The notes: generated from the letters alone by a model not told the origin. Shown: positions 17,233-26,185, counted from the first letter of the stretch. The stretch is 64,000 nt of DNA from a gamma proteobacterium HIMB55 (GCA_000227505.4 AGIF02000001.1:2190035-2254034), one strand, 5' to 3'. Translations and numbers: made by a program.

Positions 17233-18975
17233 GTGAGCGAAAAAATTAAGGTCGGAAAGCCGCTCGTTATTCTGCATGGCGACGAGATGGCGCAAGTTGC
17301 TTTCACCGAAATTTTGGCTCGGTTTGTTTCGCTGCCACTCGATATCAACCTTGTCGAAATCGATCTGTCTGCGCCCAAGCGCTTTACCAGTAACGGCCAA
17401 GTGATTCACGACGCCATCGCTGCTTTGAAAGAGCACGGCGTCGGCATTAAAAACGCGGGTATGACGGTCAACCGCATGCAGCTTGATGATCTCCTCGCCA
17501 AATACCCTGACGTCAAAGAATCTGAGCTCGACCCCCTCGCAACGAAATCACCTAACGGTGCCATCCGCAAAGGCATTAGCGGCAACATTACCCGCGAGGA
17601 CATCGAGTTTAAAAACCTAAAAAGTGTTCGTCCCGACTGGGTCGATCGCGACATCGAAGTTGACACCATGGAAACTGGTGGCTTGGACTTCAGCTACAGC
17701 GAACTCTCCAACGCAACCGGCGTGGCTAAAGTCATGTTCGTTGGATCAAGCGGTGATCCCGTGGAGCTGCACCGCCGCTCGCTCAACAAGGGCGACCCCT
17801 GGATGTTGGCGACAAATAACCTCGATGAGGTCAAGGCTTGGGCGCATCGCTTCTTCCAACGTGCGATCAATGAAAAGCGAGACATCTTCCTCGGACTTAA
17901 GGACACCGTAGTCTCGGGTTACGACGGTGTAATGCGAACCGCTATCGAAGAGATTTATGAACAGGACTACAAAGCAAAAGTTGCCGAAGCGGGACTTAGC
18001 TACCACTACGAACTCATAGATGCTCAAGCAGCACGTATTGTCTCGAATCCACCCGAGCGCGCGTTGTGGGGTGTACCTGATAATGTCAGCGGGATGAAGC
18101 TGTTTAAGCTCGTGCAGCAGCTCAAACGCTATGGCTTACCTGAGCGCAAAGCGCATGTGTCGATATCGAGAATGAGCGCCGGCGGTGGCGATCAGTACGG
18201 CAGCTACAACACGCCAGCGCCGGAGCAAGGTGTGATCAAGGTAATCGTTGATGGCGAGGAAAAACACGCCCGCTACGTCGATGAAGGCGACCCTATCCTC
18301 TTCATGTCGAACGACCGTGAGGCGATCAAAGACTGGGTCAGCCAGGTTTTCCAAGACGCAGCGCTTAATAAGAAAGAGGTCTACTTCGGCTTGAAGCGCG
18401 AGTTCGTTAACTACGACGAAGTTTACAGCTCGATTATTTTGGAGATTCGGAAGGAATTAGCAGCGCTCGACACACCACCGCCCTCTTTCATGATCATGCG
18501 TCCGTCTCGTCAGCTCAGTAAGATGATTTGTGACCCACCCCGTTGGGGCCTCTATCCTGCTCAGAATCTGGATGGTGATATCTTCTCTGACATCTCTGCA
18601 GCGCTGGGCGGAAGCCTTGCGACAGCAAGCTCTGTGATTATCAGTAAAGACGGCACCAAACTCTTCGAGGCACCGCACGGCACTGCCCACGACTTGTACC
18701 TGCGCTATCTAGAAACTGACGGTAAAGAAGCTAACTTCAACTCGTCTGCACTTATCTTTGCAGTTGCCAGTGCGCTAGAAGAACTCGCTGTCCGAGAAGA
18801 TAACGCAGCGCTCCATGACTACGCTGCCCGCTTGAAAGCAGCGCTGATTGAGACAGTCGCACAAGGTACGATTACTGGGGACTTAAAAGGCAAGACAACC
18901 ACGCCCGAGCGCGAGCGCATCGTCGATATGCACGGCTTCCTGGACGCCATTGCCGACAACCTGAAAAGCGACTGA
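17233..18975 (+). CDS. icd: Isocitrate dehydrogenase, type II fold with internal duplication, probably NAD-dependent
   Basis: A 580-residue protein, about 170 longer than the usual 405-415 of eukaryote-like (type II) isocitrate dehydrogenases. The substrate loop SPNGAIRKG and the metal site NLDGDIFSD (Asp447, Asp449, Asp453) are intact. A block at residues about 163-286 repeats at about 333-449: GVAKV/GVIKV, NKGDPW/DEGDPI, IFLGLK/VYFGLK, NPPERALWG/DPPRWGLYP. The first copy lacks the DGD metal ligands; the second has them, preceded by GGGDQYGSY, the equivalent of GRHAYGDQY. At the cofactor site HGTAHDL, Asp487 and Leu488 replace the Arg-His that binds the NADP phosphate, so NAD is predicted. 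Start is GTG with AGGGGGGT upstream. Confidence 0.9.
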   Translation: MSEKIKVGKPLVILHGDEMAQVAFTEILARFVSLPLDINLVEIDLSAPKRFTSNGQVIHDAIAALKEHGVGIKNAGMTVNRMQLDDLLAKYPDVKESELDPLATKSPNGAIRKGISGNITREDIEFKNLKSVRPDWVDRDIEVDTMETGGLDFSYSELSNATGVAKVMFVGSSGDPVELHRRSLNKGDPWMLATNNLDEVKAWAHRFFQRAINEKRDIFLGLKDTVVSGYDGVMRTAIEEIYEQDYKAKVAEAGLSYHYELIDAQAARIVSNPPERALWGVPDNVSGMKLFKLVQQLKRYGLPERKAHVSISRMSAGGGDQYGSYNTPAPEQGVIKVIVDGEEKHARYVDEGDPILFMSNDREAIKDWVSQVFQDAALNKKEVYFGLKREFVNYDEVYSSIILEIRKELAALDTPPPSFMIMRPSRQLSKMICDPPRWGLYPAQNLDGDIFSDISAALGGSLATASSVIISKDGTKLFEAPHGTAHDLYLRYLETDGKEANFNSSALIFAVASALEELAVREDNAALHDYAARLKAALIETVAQGTITGDLKGKTTTPERERIVDMHGFLDAIADNLKSD

Positions 18976-19023
18976 CAGATTCTCGCTCAGTTAAGAAACC
19001 TTTTAACTCAGGAGTACCGAACA

Positions 19024-19263
19024 GTGACCGAGATAAGTAACCCCCGCGCAGCGCTTTTAGAGAACGTTACGCTCGTCATCACCGTCGTATCAGGTGTTGG
19101 CATGACCACAAAATGGCTCGATCCTGTTCTCTCGTTCGCACTCTGGTGTGTCGGGTATTCGATTGCGATTGCCGGCGCCTACCTCCGGCAAAACCGACGC
19201 AATATGGCGCTCTTCATATTTCTCGCCGTGAATACCGGCTACGGCGCTTTTAACTGGATGTGA
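19024..19263 (+). CDS. Small two- or three-helix membrane protein, function unknown
   Basis: A 79-residue protein starting at GTG with AGGAG 9 bases upstream, 48 bases after isocitrate dehydrogenase. It has hydrophobic stretches at residues about 14-30, 33-50 and 60-78. A basic segment, RQNRRN, sits between the last two and probably faces the cytoplasm. No family is recognised. Its last 14 bases overlap the 3' end of the opposite-strand ABA4-like gene. Confidence 0.65.
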   Translation: MTEISNPRAALLENVTLVITVVSGVGMTTKWLDPVLSFALWCVGYSIAIAGAYLRQNRRNMALFIFLAVNTGYGAFNWM

Positions 19264-19699
19264 CTCGCTGGGCTTTTTCAGTGCGTTGAAGTAGCGCCCG
19301 CAAGCCAAGGTACAAAAGCAAACCAAAGGGCCCTGCCATGAGCGTGAAGAAAAGACAGGGCAAAATCAGAAGATGATGTATCTGATGCTCCTGACTGTCC
19401 CTCAAGATCCAAGCGCCAATAAATAGATCAAACGCCAAGTAGTGAATCCACCCTGCTAGCAAGAGCGCATCGACACTGAAGAGCGCTTTGACCTCCTCTA
19501 AAGTCGCGAAGCCACCCTCTGCCGGCGCCTCACCTTGGAAGCTCATCATCAAATAGGCATAAACCAGTCCAAGCATGATGGGCGCCACAACTGAGGGATA
19601 AAGACGACGAGTAAGGTCTAATTTCGGCGCCACGGCCAATCCCAGCCAACCCAGCATCGCCAAACCACTACTAAGACTAAATATTGTTTCCAAAGACAT
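19250..19699 (-). CDS. ABA4-like family membrane protein (DUF4281)
   Basis: A 149-residue protein with four hydrophobic segments. It carries the family pattern WIHYLAFDLFIGAWILRDS, then HHLLILPCLFFTLMAGPFG, which matches ABA4-like proteins. Plant ABA4 is needed for neoxanthin synthesis; bacterial members are uncharacterised and occur without that pathway. No carotenoid gene is visible in this window. An AAGGA lies before the ATG. The 3' end overlaps the small plus-strand membrane protein by 14 bases. Confidence 0.82.
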   Translation of the reverse strand: MSLETIFSLSSGLAMLGWLGLAVAPKLDLTRRLYPSVVAPIMLGLVYAYLMMSFQGEAPAEGGFATLEEVKALFSVDALLLAGWIHYLAFDLFIGAWILRDSQEHQIHHLLILPCLFFTLMAGPFGLLLYLGLRALLQRTEKAQRVTSS

Positions 19700-19944
19700 G
19701 CGTTTATCCTTATTTTTCTCACATACTTAGGTTGCAACAGAGTAGCCATTGCCGCGGTAATTTGCGAGTCAGTGGTAGAAGCGGAAGGCACCCGTCGCCT
19801 TGCAAGAATCGCGAAGAAAAGTGCTGAAAAGAGTGCCGCGAGAAGTGCAATAGAGCGTGCCGCAAAAACGGCAGAAAGGTTCTAGCTGTAGAGACCCCAA
19901 GTGTTTGACTAGACATACATAAGAACTCAAAAATCAGAGGCCCT

Positions 19945-20919
19945 ATGAGTATTTCAGAACAGCAACAACCCATCGAAACCGGTTTTAGTAGTAAACCCGA
20001 GGCCAGCGAGGTGATTGCAGGCATCGACCTCTCGGGAAAAATAGCGCTGGTCACTGGGGGGTACTCCGGGATCGGTCTTGAGACAGTAAGGGCGCTTACT
20101 GATGCCGGTGCTAAGGTATTTGTTCCATCGCGCGATGTAGATCGCGCAGTCAAAATCCTCGACGGCATTATTCCTGCTGAGCAGATAAGTTTTATGGATC
20201 TCGCCGACTTACCTAGCGTGACTCAATTTGGTGAAACCTTTGCAAGTAGTCATCCAGCGATTGATCTCGCGATCTTCAATGCAGGCGTTATGGCCTGTCC
20301 GCTTGGGCGGACCCAGCAGGGACTTGAGTGGCAATTGGGCGTTAACCACGTAGGCCACTTTACGCTGTTGCAAACACTGCTTCAGTCGCTTCGTAACGCA
20401 AACGGCGCGCGCCTTGTCACCCTCTCATCGATTGCCCACCGAATGAGTCCAGTCCGCTTCGATGACATGAACTACCAACAGCGTGATTACGATAAGTGGC
20501 AAGCCTATGGTCAGGCGAAATCGGCGCAGTCACTGATGGCTGTCGAGCTGGATCGACGCGAAAAAGATAACGGGCTGCGAGCGCTCTCTGTGCATCCAGG
20601 CGGTATCTTCACGCCGCTACAGCGACACCTCGGTAACGCGGAAATGGCGGAGTTTGGATGGACGGATGCCGACGGCAATCCTTCCGCGGTCGCCGCAAAG
20701 TTGTTTAAGACAACAACCCAAGGCTGTGCCACATCGCTCTGGGCAGCCACCGCATCCGCGCTAGATAATATGGGAGGCGTCTACTGCGAGGACTGTAATG
20801 TCTCCGAAGTGGTGCCTGATGACAGCACTGCTTTCACCGGTGTTCGACAATGGGCGATTGATTCGGCAATCGCAGAGCGCACGTGGGAAGAAACGGAGAC
20901 ACTGATCGCCGGTTTATAA
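19945..20919 (+). CDS. Short-chain dehydrogenase/reductase, retinol dehydrogenase/WWOX-like
   Basis: A 324-residue classical/extended SDR. The cofactor motif TGGYSGIG is near residues 38-45, NAGVM is the structural motif, and the catalytic pair is Tyr-Lys in YGQAK, with the preceding Ser in LSSIAH. It has a roughly 30-residue N-terminal extension and a long C-terminal segment with DADGNPSAVA, as in the retinol dehydrogenase/WW-domain oxidoreductase-like subgroup. It is an NAD(P)-dependent alcohol/ketone oxidoreductase of unknown substrate. It is followed after 37 bases by the asparaginase-domain gene on the same strand. Confidence 0.88.
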   Translation: MSISEQQQPIETGFSSKPEASEVIAGIDLSGKIALVTGGYSGIGLETVRALTDAGAKVFVPSRDVDRAVKILDGIIPAEQISFMDLADLPSVTQFGETFASSHPAIDLAIFNAGVMACPLGRTQQGLEWQLGVNHVGHFTLLQTLLQSLRNANGARLVTLSSIAHRMSPVRFDDMNYQQRDYDKWQAYGQAKSAQSLMAVELDRREKDNGLRALSVHPGGIFTPLQRHLGNAEMAEFGWTDADGNPSAVAAKLFKTTTQGCATSLWAATASALDNMGGVYCEDCNVSEVVPDDSTAFTGVRQWAIDSAIAERTWEETETLIAGL

Positions 20920-20956
20920 TTCGGGAGCGCCGCACTAATTGGAAATCGATAAAACA

Positions 20957-21439
20957 ATGAAAATTCAGTTCATCTCAACCGGCGGCACCATCGACAAGAT
21001 CTACTTCGATGCGCTCAGCCAATTCGAAGTCGGCGATTCGATTGCGACCGCCATCTTGACCGACGCCTTGGTGGACTTTGACTACGACGTCGTTGCCTTA
21101 ATGAAAAAAGACAGCATCGAAATGACCGAAGCAGATCGTGCGAGCATACGATCCCACATCGAGAACGGGTCACACACGCACTATGTCATTACTCACGGCA
21201 CAGACACCATGCCTGAGACAGCGCAGGCGCTCGAGGGTATCCCCGACAAGACTATCGTGCTCACGGGTGCCTTAACACCCGCACGCTTTAGAACAACAGA
21301 CGCGGTGTTTAATGTCGGTATGGCTGTGGCGGCCGTGCAAACCGCTAAACCGGGCGTTTATATTGCTATGAGCGGTCAGGTTTTCGAGGCCAGTCGGGTG
21401 AGAAAAAACCGCGAAGAGAACCGCTTTGAAGCAATCTAA
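20957..21439 (+). CDS. Single-domain asparaginase-like protein
   Basis: A 160-residue protein from the ATG at 20957. A TTG at 20939 in the same frame is possible but adds residues before the usual start MKIQFISTGGTIDK. It has both halves of the asparaginase active site: TGGTID with the first Thr, and HGTDTM with the Thr-Asp pair. It ends after about half the usual 330 residues, with no second domain. Short asparaginase-domain proteins of this size are known, so it is probably a complete gene of that type, not a truncation. Activity and substrate are uncertain because the C-terminal domain normally completes the site. Confidence 0.8.
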   Translation: MKIQFISTGGTIDKIYFDALSQFEVGDSIATAILTDALVDFDYDVVALMKKDSIEMTEADRASIRSHIENGSHTHYVITHGTDTMPETAQALEGIPDKTIVLTGALTPARFRTTDAVFNVGMAVAAVQTAKPGVYIAMSGQVFEASRVRKNREENRFEAI

Positions 21440-21453
21440 GATCTAAGGCGATC

Positions 21454-22464
21454 TCACCCCTGGCGTCGTCGAGACCGACGCCCACCGCCTTCACCGCCGC
21501 GGCTCGACAGATCTGGCCAAGGCTTACCCAGCTGCTCCGCCATTGCCTCACCATCGAAAGTCCTTGGAGGTGTGGAGTTGAGCGCCTCAACCATCGCCGC
21601 CAAATGCTCTGGCGTGGTGCCGCAACATCCGCCAATAACCGTCGCACCTGCATCCCGCGCGTGCAGCGCGTAGTGCGCCATGAGCTCAGGACTGCCATGG
21701 AAATGGATCTCACCGTCGACATACTGGGGAATCCCGCAGTTCCCCTTTGCGATAACAGGTAAGCCAGAGTCCGCACTCAGCAATTCAGTGGTGGAGTCCA
21801 TTAGCTCAGCGGGGCCAATACCGCAGTTAGAGCCAATCAGGTCTAAGCCAATTTCTTTCGCAAACGCCGCATATTCCGTCGGTGTTATGCCCATCATTGA
21901 CCGACGCGCCGTGTCGAAGGTCAGCGTTGCGGCAACGGGTAATCCCGTCTTCTTCGCGGCTTCCGCCGCAGCAGCAACTTCTTCGGTGGAAGACATGGTC
22001 TCAATCCAGAGCGCATCAGCGCCCCCCTCGGCGAGTGCCTCTGCCTGCTCGGCAAAAAAAGCGGCGGTCGACGCGTGGGTGAGGTCACCCATAGGCGCGA
22101 ACAACTCACCGGTAGGACCCATAGATCCAGCAACAACCGCTTCGTTTCCGTCGGCATCCGCATGCTCTGCTGCTGCCTGGCGCGCCAGTTGAGCAGCTGC
22201 CTTGTTGATCTCGTGGACCCGATGCTCGCTTTTGTGGAGTTTCAAACGCGGTGCGTTAGCACCAAAACTATTGGTAAGAATTAGGTCAGCACCCGCCTTC
22301 AAAAACTCTCTGTGCAGCCACAGCACTTCATCAGGTCGCTCGACGCACCAAAGTTCAGGGGGATACCCAGCTTCAAGCCCTCGACCAAAAAAGTTAGAAC
22401 CCGTAGCGCCATCAGTTACACACCAGCCCTTGCGAGCGATGACATCAAGAATAGGATTAGACAT
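21454..22464 (-). CDS. bmt: Betaine-homocysteine S-methyltransferase-like protein
   Basis: A 336-residue homocysteine-binding TIM-barrel protein. Zinc ligands are Cys214 (GSNCGIGP) and Cys280-Cys281 (GGCCGTT). The N-terminus VTDGATGSNFFGRGLEAGYP is typical of the bacterial betaine-homocysteine group found in marine bacteria. It transfers a methyl group from a methylated donor, likely glycine betaine or dimethylsulfoniopropionate, to homocysteine to give methionine. There is no cobalamin domain, which separates it from MetH. The Arg/Gly-rich tail is unusual. It lies beside the predicted betaine-degradation island, transcribed on the same strand 277 bases beyond its last gene. Confidence 0.85.
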   Translation of the reverse strand: MSNPILDVIARKGWCVTDGATGSNFFGRGLEAGYPPELWCVERPDEVLWLHREFLKAGADLILTNSFGANAPRLKLHKSEHRVHEINKAAAQLARQAAAEHADADGNEAVVAGSMGPTGELFAPMGDLTHASTAAFFAEQAEALAEGGADALWIETMSSTEEVAAAAEAAKKTGLPVAATLTFDTARRSMMGITPTEYAAFAKEIGLDLIGSNCGIGPAELMDSTTELLSADSGLPVIAKGNCGIPQYVDGEIHFHGSPELMAHYALHARDAGATVIGGCCGTTPEHLAAMVEALNSTPPRTFDGEAMAEQLGKPWPDLSSRGGEGGGRRSRRRQG

Positions 22465-22605
22465 CGAATACCTTCCGAATACAGAACCGTAATGTTACTC
22501 CAACTAACCTGACTGGATTCAAGGTCTAACTGCGAAATGAGGCAAAGTTGTTTTTCTCGGGAGCGACTGGCATCACTAAATTGGAGGGCCTCATGTACAA
22601 CCCCC

Positions 22606-22633
22606 GACTTGCAACCCCTGACTTGCAACTCCT
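22606..22633. repeat. Two tandem 14-base repeats
   Basis: GACTTGCAACCCCT is followed directly by GACTTGCAACTCCT, 12 of 14 or more bases identical, in the gap between the aminotransferase stop and the methyltransferase start. It could be a direct-repeat operator for the methyltransferase gene, which starts 142 bases away, or an incidental duplication. Confidence 0.5.
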
Positions 22634-22741
22634 GAAAGAGTGCGCCTGATGATTACTAGTAAAATCCACCATGGTCTCGCACAAGCGCTTAACCGGCGAT
22701 AATTTTGGATTCTTCTAGATCGAAGCCAATTTTAGGGTAGC

Positions 22742-23995
22742 TCAAACCAGGTTATCGGCGGCTGTCTCGATCGCCTCTTGAGTCATCGCCATATCGGCTT
22801 CAGTGAGCGCCAAATGCGGATAAATCTTTGCCGGTGATTTTAAGATGCCACTGCCGCGTAGCGATTTATTAAACGCCGCCTGTTTGGCTTTATCGGTCTG
22901 ACCCAAGTCACGGTAATCTGTGATCAGCGCCTCGCGAAATATGACATCGAACAACACCGAGTTGCCGACTATTTGGTGCGCGATCCCCCGCCCGTTCAGC
23001 GCATTAACCAGCATTGCCTGTATTCGATCTCCCAGATCTCGCAACCGCTCGAATTGCCCCGGGCGTTTTAGGATTTCGAGTGTCTTCAAACCAGCTACCG
23101 CAGCGATGGGATTACCAGACAGCGTACCCACTTGCATGAGCCACTGGTCACCCGCGACTGACTTATCAAAGAGCGACATAACATCTTTGCGTCCAGCAAC
23201 GGCTGCGAGTGGCATTCCACCCCCAATGGTTTTTCCTAGCGTGCAGAGGTCAGGTATGACGCCATAGAGGCTTTGAGCACCCCCCCAAGCAAACCGGAAA
23301 CCGGTGACCACCTCATCGAAAATTAAAAGTGATCCTTGTTGGTCACAGACATCGCGCAATGACTGAAGAAAACCAGCTTGCGCTGGGATAATCCGCTGCA
23401 GAGGTTCCGCAATGATTGCCGCAATATCAGCGCCGTGCTGATCAAATACCGCTTTTAGGTGTTCAGGGCTGTTCCAAGGGATCACCAAGGTCTGATCCTG
23501 AACCGCTTGAAGAATACCGGCCGAGTCCGGTTCTGGCCTCGGAAAATCAATGAGCTTCGAGGGACTCAGGCTCATCTGTCCCTCGTCGCTCATACCGTGG
23601 TAGGCGCCCTCAAACTTCACGATCAAATTGCGTCCAGTAAACGCACGCGCTAGACGAATAGCGAACATATCCGCCTCACCACCTGTCGATACGTAGCGCA
23701 GTTGCTCGGCGCAGGGCACGGCCTCGCAGATCACCTCAGCAAGCTCGATGCCTTTTGGGTTTGACGCAAAAAAGCTGAAACCTTCAGAGAGCTGCTCCGC
23801 CACTGCCTCAACAACCTCGGGATGACTGTGACCCAAGAGCATAGGACCGGAACCAATCAGGTAATCGAGATACTCATTACCATCGTCATCCCAGACACGC
23901 GAACCTTGTCCTCGTTCAATGACGAGTGATGCATCAAAGTTGCCAAATCCACCGCCGGGCAAGACGGCTTTTGCGCGCTCAGTCCAGGACGACAT
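22742..23995 (-). CDS. Class III aminotransferase, glutamate-1-semialdehyde-aminotransferase-like
   Basis: A 417-residue PLP enzyme. The PLP Lys is Lys255 (TLGKTIGGG), the pyridine-binding Asp is Asp227 (LIFDEVVTGFR), and the substrate-side motif STGGEADM is at 103-110. It resembles HemL and 2,1-aminomutase-type members, but its genomic setting argues for catabolism, not haem synthesis. As the last gene of the minus operon it overlaps the preceding enolase-superfamily gene by 17 bases, with an AGGAG inside that gene. It could remove or move the amino group after demethylation of a betaine-type substrate. Substrate unknown. Confidence 0.88.
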   Translation of the reverse strand: MSSWTERAKAVLPGGGFGNFDASLVIERGQGSRVWDDDGNEYLDYLIGSGPMLLGHSHPEVVEAVAEQLSEGFSFFASNPKGIELAEVICEAVPCAEQLRYVSTGGEADMFAIRLARAFTGRNLIVKFEGAYHGMSDEGQMSLSPSKLIDFPRPEPDSAGILQAVQDQTLVIPWNSPEHLKAVFDQHGADIAAIIAEPLQRIIPAQAGFLQSLRDVCDQQGSLLIFDEVVTGFRFAWGGAQSLYGVIPDLCTLGKTIGGGMPLAAVAGRKDVMSLFDKSVAGDQWLMQVGTLSGNPIAAVAGLKTLEILKRPGQFERLRDLGDRIQAMLVNALNGRGIAHQIVGNSVLFDVIFREALITDYRDLGQTDKAKQAAFNKSLRGSGILKSPAKIYPHLALTEADMAMTQEAIETAADNLV

Positions 23996-25082
23996 CAGGG
24001 GCTCCTAGCGTATCGAGGTCGGGCTCAACACCCAGACCGGGTTTGTCATTAGGCCCAATGCAGCCGTCTTTTCGAGTGGGACTGTTGGGGTCAAGCCTGG
24101 GTCCAACGTAACCGGATAGATCGCAGACATTCATAATGCGCTCGGGAGGTGTTGACGCCGCTAAATGAAGCGATGCGGCCGTCACAATATCGGAACCCCA
24201 GGTGTCTTCAACGCACATCCTTACCCCAAGGTAGCAGCACAGATCACGGGCGCGTACAGCCGCAGAAAGCCCGCCAAATTTGGAGATCTTCAACGCGACC
24301 GCGTCGAGACAGTCGAGCTCATTGGCGCGCATCAAATCTCCGGGGGTCTTGGCATTCTCGTCGATTTTCATCGGGAGCGAGGTTGCGCTCTTGACCGACG
24401 CGCACTCCTCAAGCGTTGCGCAGGGCTGCTCTAGCATGATGTCGAGATCGGCAACTGCCCTCCCGACACGAATGGCGTCGAGCTTGTTTGAGCCGCAGTT
24501 CCAGTCACCGTAGACCAGTGGTCCGTTGCCCACGGCCTCGCGAACCTTCCGGAGCCGAGCAACGTCTTTTTCCCACTGCTTATCAGCACCCAATTTGCAT
24601 TGGAACTGACGAATCCCCGAGGCGTAAGCCTCTTTAGCAATCTCGACCATTTCCTCGGGCTCGATGCAAGTGATCGAGTGATAAGTGGGAATAGCATCGG
24701 CAAACTTTCCGCCGAGCAAGTTGTAAAGCGGTTGCCCCGCTACCTTGGCGTTGATATCCCAAAGTGCCATGTCGACGGCTGACTTCGCTGCATCATGGCC
24801 AATCAGCCACTTATCGAGCCGATGCATGAACGCTGGAGCGCCCATTGGGTTGTGGCCTAATATCTCGGGAGCCATTTCCGTAATTGCGGGCGCGATACCG
24901 CGCGAAAACGACGGTAAGTAGTGCGGAATGACGCAGTGCTCACCCCAGCCTGCAACACCCGCATCGGTATCGAGTCGAACAACGACGCTCTCGACCGTAT
25001 CGCAGGTTTTGCCGTCCGACATGTAATAGGTTTTATGGCTCGTCAGATCGACGTGCCAAATTGAAATGCCTGTAATTTTCAT
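23979..25082 (-). CDS. Enolase-superfamily (MR/MLE) epimerase/dehydratase, paralogue C
   Basis: A 367-residue mandelate-racemase/muconate-lactonizing-type protein. Metal ligands are Asp193 (YGDWN), Glu218 (LEQPC) and Asp241 (KIDENA). Acid-base Lys residues are Lys163 (FQCKLG) and Lys265 (LKISKFGG). The first Lys of the usual KxK motif is Gln161. Residues 293-296 read DTWG. Lys163 and Lys265 fall at the positions I recall for the hydroxyproline-betaine epimerase HpbD, where an active-site Trp holds the quaternary ammonium. ATG overlaps the upstream paralogue's stop (ATGA). Probably an epimerase or dehydratase for a betaine-type or amino acid substrate. Confidence 0.85.
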   Translation of the reverse strand: MKITGISIWHVDLTSHKTYYMSDGKTCDTVESVVVRLDTDAGVAGWGEHCVIPHYLPSFSRGIAPAITEMAPEILGHNPMGAPAFMHRLDKWLIGHDAAKSAVDMALWDINAKVAGQPLYNLLGGKFADAIPTYHSITCIEPEEMVEIAKEAYASGIRQFQCKLGADKQWEKDVARLRKVREAVGNGPLVYGDWNCGSNKLDAIRVGRAVADLDIMLEQPCATLEECASVKSATSLPMKIDENAKTPGDLMRANELDCLDAVALKISKFGGLSAAVRARDLCCYLGVRMCVEDTWGSDIVTAASLHLAASTPPERIMNVCDLSGYVGPRLDPNSPTRKDGCIGPNDKPGLGVEPDLDTLGAPDVVLD

Positions 25083-26185
25083 TGATATACCGCCACGGGG
25101 TGGCCCAGTTGATCTTCGTTCGGCTCAACACCTAACCCCGGTTCTTCAGGGAGGTGCAGGTGCCCAGCTTTATTGCGAGGACCTCGCCCGTCGGCGATGT
25201 CCACTGTCAGCATGTCTTGGCAAGCCCAGACGGCGTGACAATTGATATCGGGGATGGTGGCCGCCAAATGCAGCGCCTCAGTGTCTGCAAGCACGGAACC
25301 ACCGGTTGCCATCACGAACATGTCGATTCCATGGGCGAGTGCGACATCGCGCATTCGCGCAGCCTTGGTAAGACCACCGACGCGGTTAAGCTTGATACCG
25401 AAGATCTCCGCTAATCCATCGCGGGCAATGCGCGCCGCATCCTGTAGCGTCACAAGACTCTCGTCGACGCTGACAGGTGCCGAATGAAGCGGACGGATCG
25501 CAGCGATATCGTCGAGTGTCTCACCCGGCTGCTCGAACATCACCTTGAGATCTTCGGTTGCCTGCATCACCCTGAGTGCCTGCTGACGTGTCCATCCACG
25601 ATTCACATCGTAGAGCACGATCTCTCCGGGCAGTCGGATCGACTCGACATCGCGAACTCTCGCCACGTCGCGCTCGACATCGCCGCCGATTTTTACGGAA
25701 TGCGCGACATAGCCTCGATCTCGATAGCGCTGGATAACCTCGCGCGTCTCTTCGACAGTCTTGGCGCCAACCGATGAGGCAATGGGTCGTGGCGTTCGAC
25801 TCCCACCACCCATCAGATCAGCAATTGGAAGGCCTGCGGCCTTACCGGCAATATCCCAACACGCCATGTCAATCGGCGACTTCGCGTAGAGGTGTCCCGG
25901 TAGTGCAAGATCCATCGCACGCTCGACGTCGAGCACCCGGCGCGGATCGAGCCCCAAAACAAAGGACGCCATTGTCTCAATGCCCGCGCGGATGCCCGGA
26001 CCATGTGCAGGTACATACGTATGTCCCCACGGTGTACCCTCGCCCCATCCGGTGATGCCGGCATCGGTCTCAATCTTTACAAAGGTGGCGTCGAGACACT
26101 CGAATTTCAGCCTACCCCCGGACAGCCAGTAAGGATGCTCTAGCGGTAAGTCGACCTGATAAACGGATATACGGGTAATCTTCAT
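25079..26185 (-). CDS. Enolase-superfamily (MR/MLE) epimerase/dehydratase, paralogue B
   Basis: A 368-residue relative of the flanking genes. Asp193 (YDVNRGW), Glu218 (FEQPGE) and Asp241 (VDESLV) bind metal, and Lys165 (HSVKIGG) and Lys265 (IKLNRVGG) are the acid-base pair. Where paralogues A and C have DTWG, this copy reads ATGGS, so the aromatic residue is lost and the substrate should differ. I prefer the ATG at 26185, which overlaps the previous stop as ATGA and gives MKIT like its paralogues, over a GTG nine bases upstream. It may handle a later, non-quaternary intermediate. Confidence 0.85.
   Translation of the reverse strand: MKITRISVYQVDLPLEHPYWLSGGRLKFECLDATFVKIETDAGITGWGEGTPWGHTYVPAHGPGIRAGIETMASFVLGLDPRRVLDVERAMDLALPGHLYAKSPIDMACWDIAGKAAGLPIADLMGGGSRTPRPIASSVGAKTVEETREVIQRYRDRGYVAHSVKIGGDVERDVARVRDVESIRLPGEIVLYDVNRGWTRQQALRVMQATEDLKVMFEQPGETLDDIAAIRPLHSAPVSVDESLVTLQDAARIARDGLAEIFGIKLNRVGGLTKAARMRDVALAHGIDMFVMATGGSVLADTEALHLAATIPDINCHAVWACQDMLTVDIADGRGPRNKAGHLHLPEEPGLGVEPNEDQLGHPVAVYQ

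Noticed and set aside
19719-20168. 149-codon minus-strand open frame
   Set aside because: It overlaps the SDR cofactor-binding region on the other strand and translates to a Ser/Pro-rich, low-information sequence.
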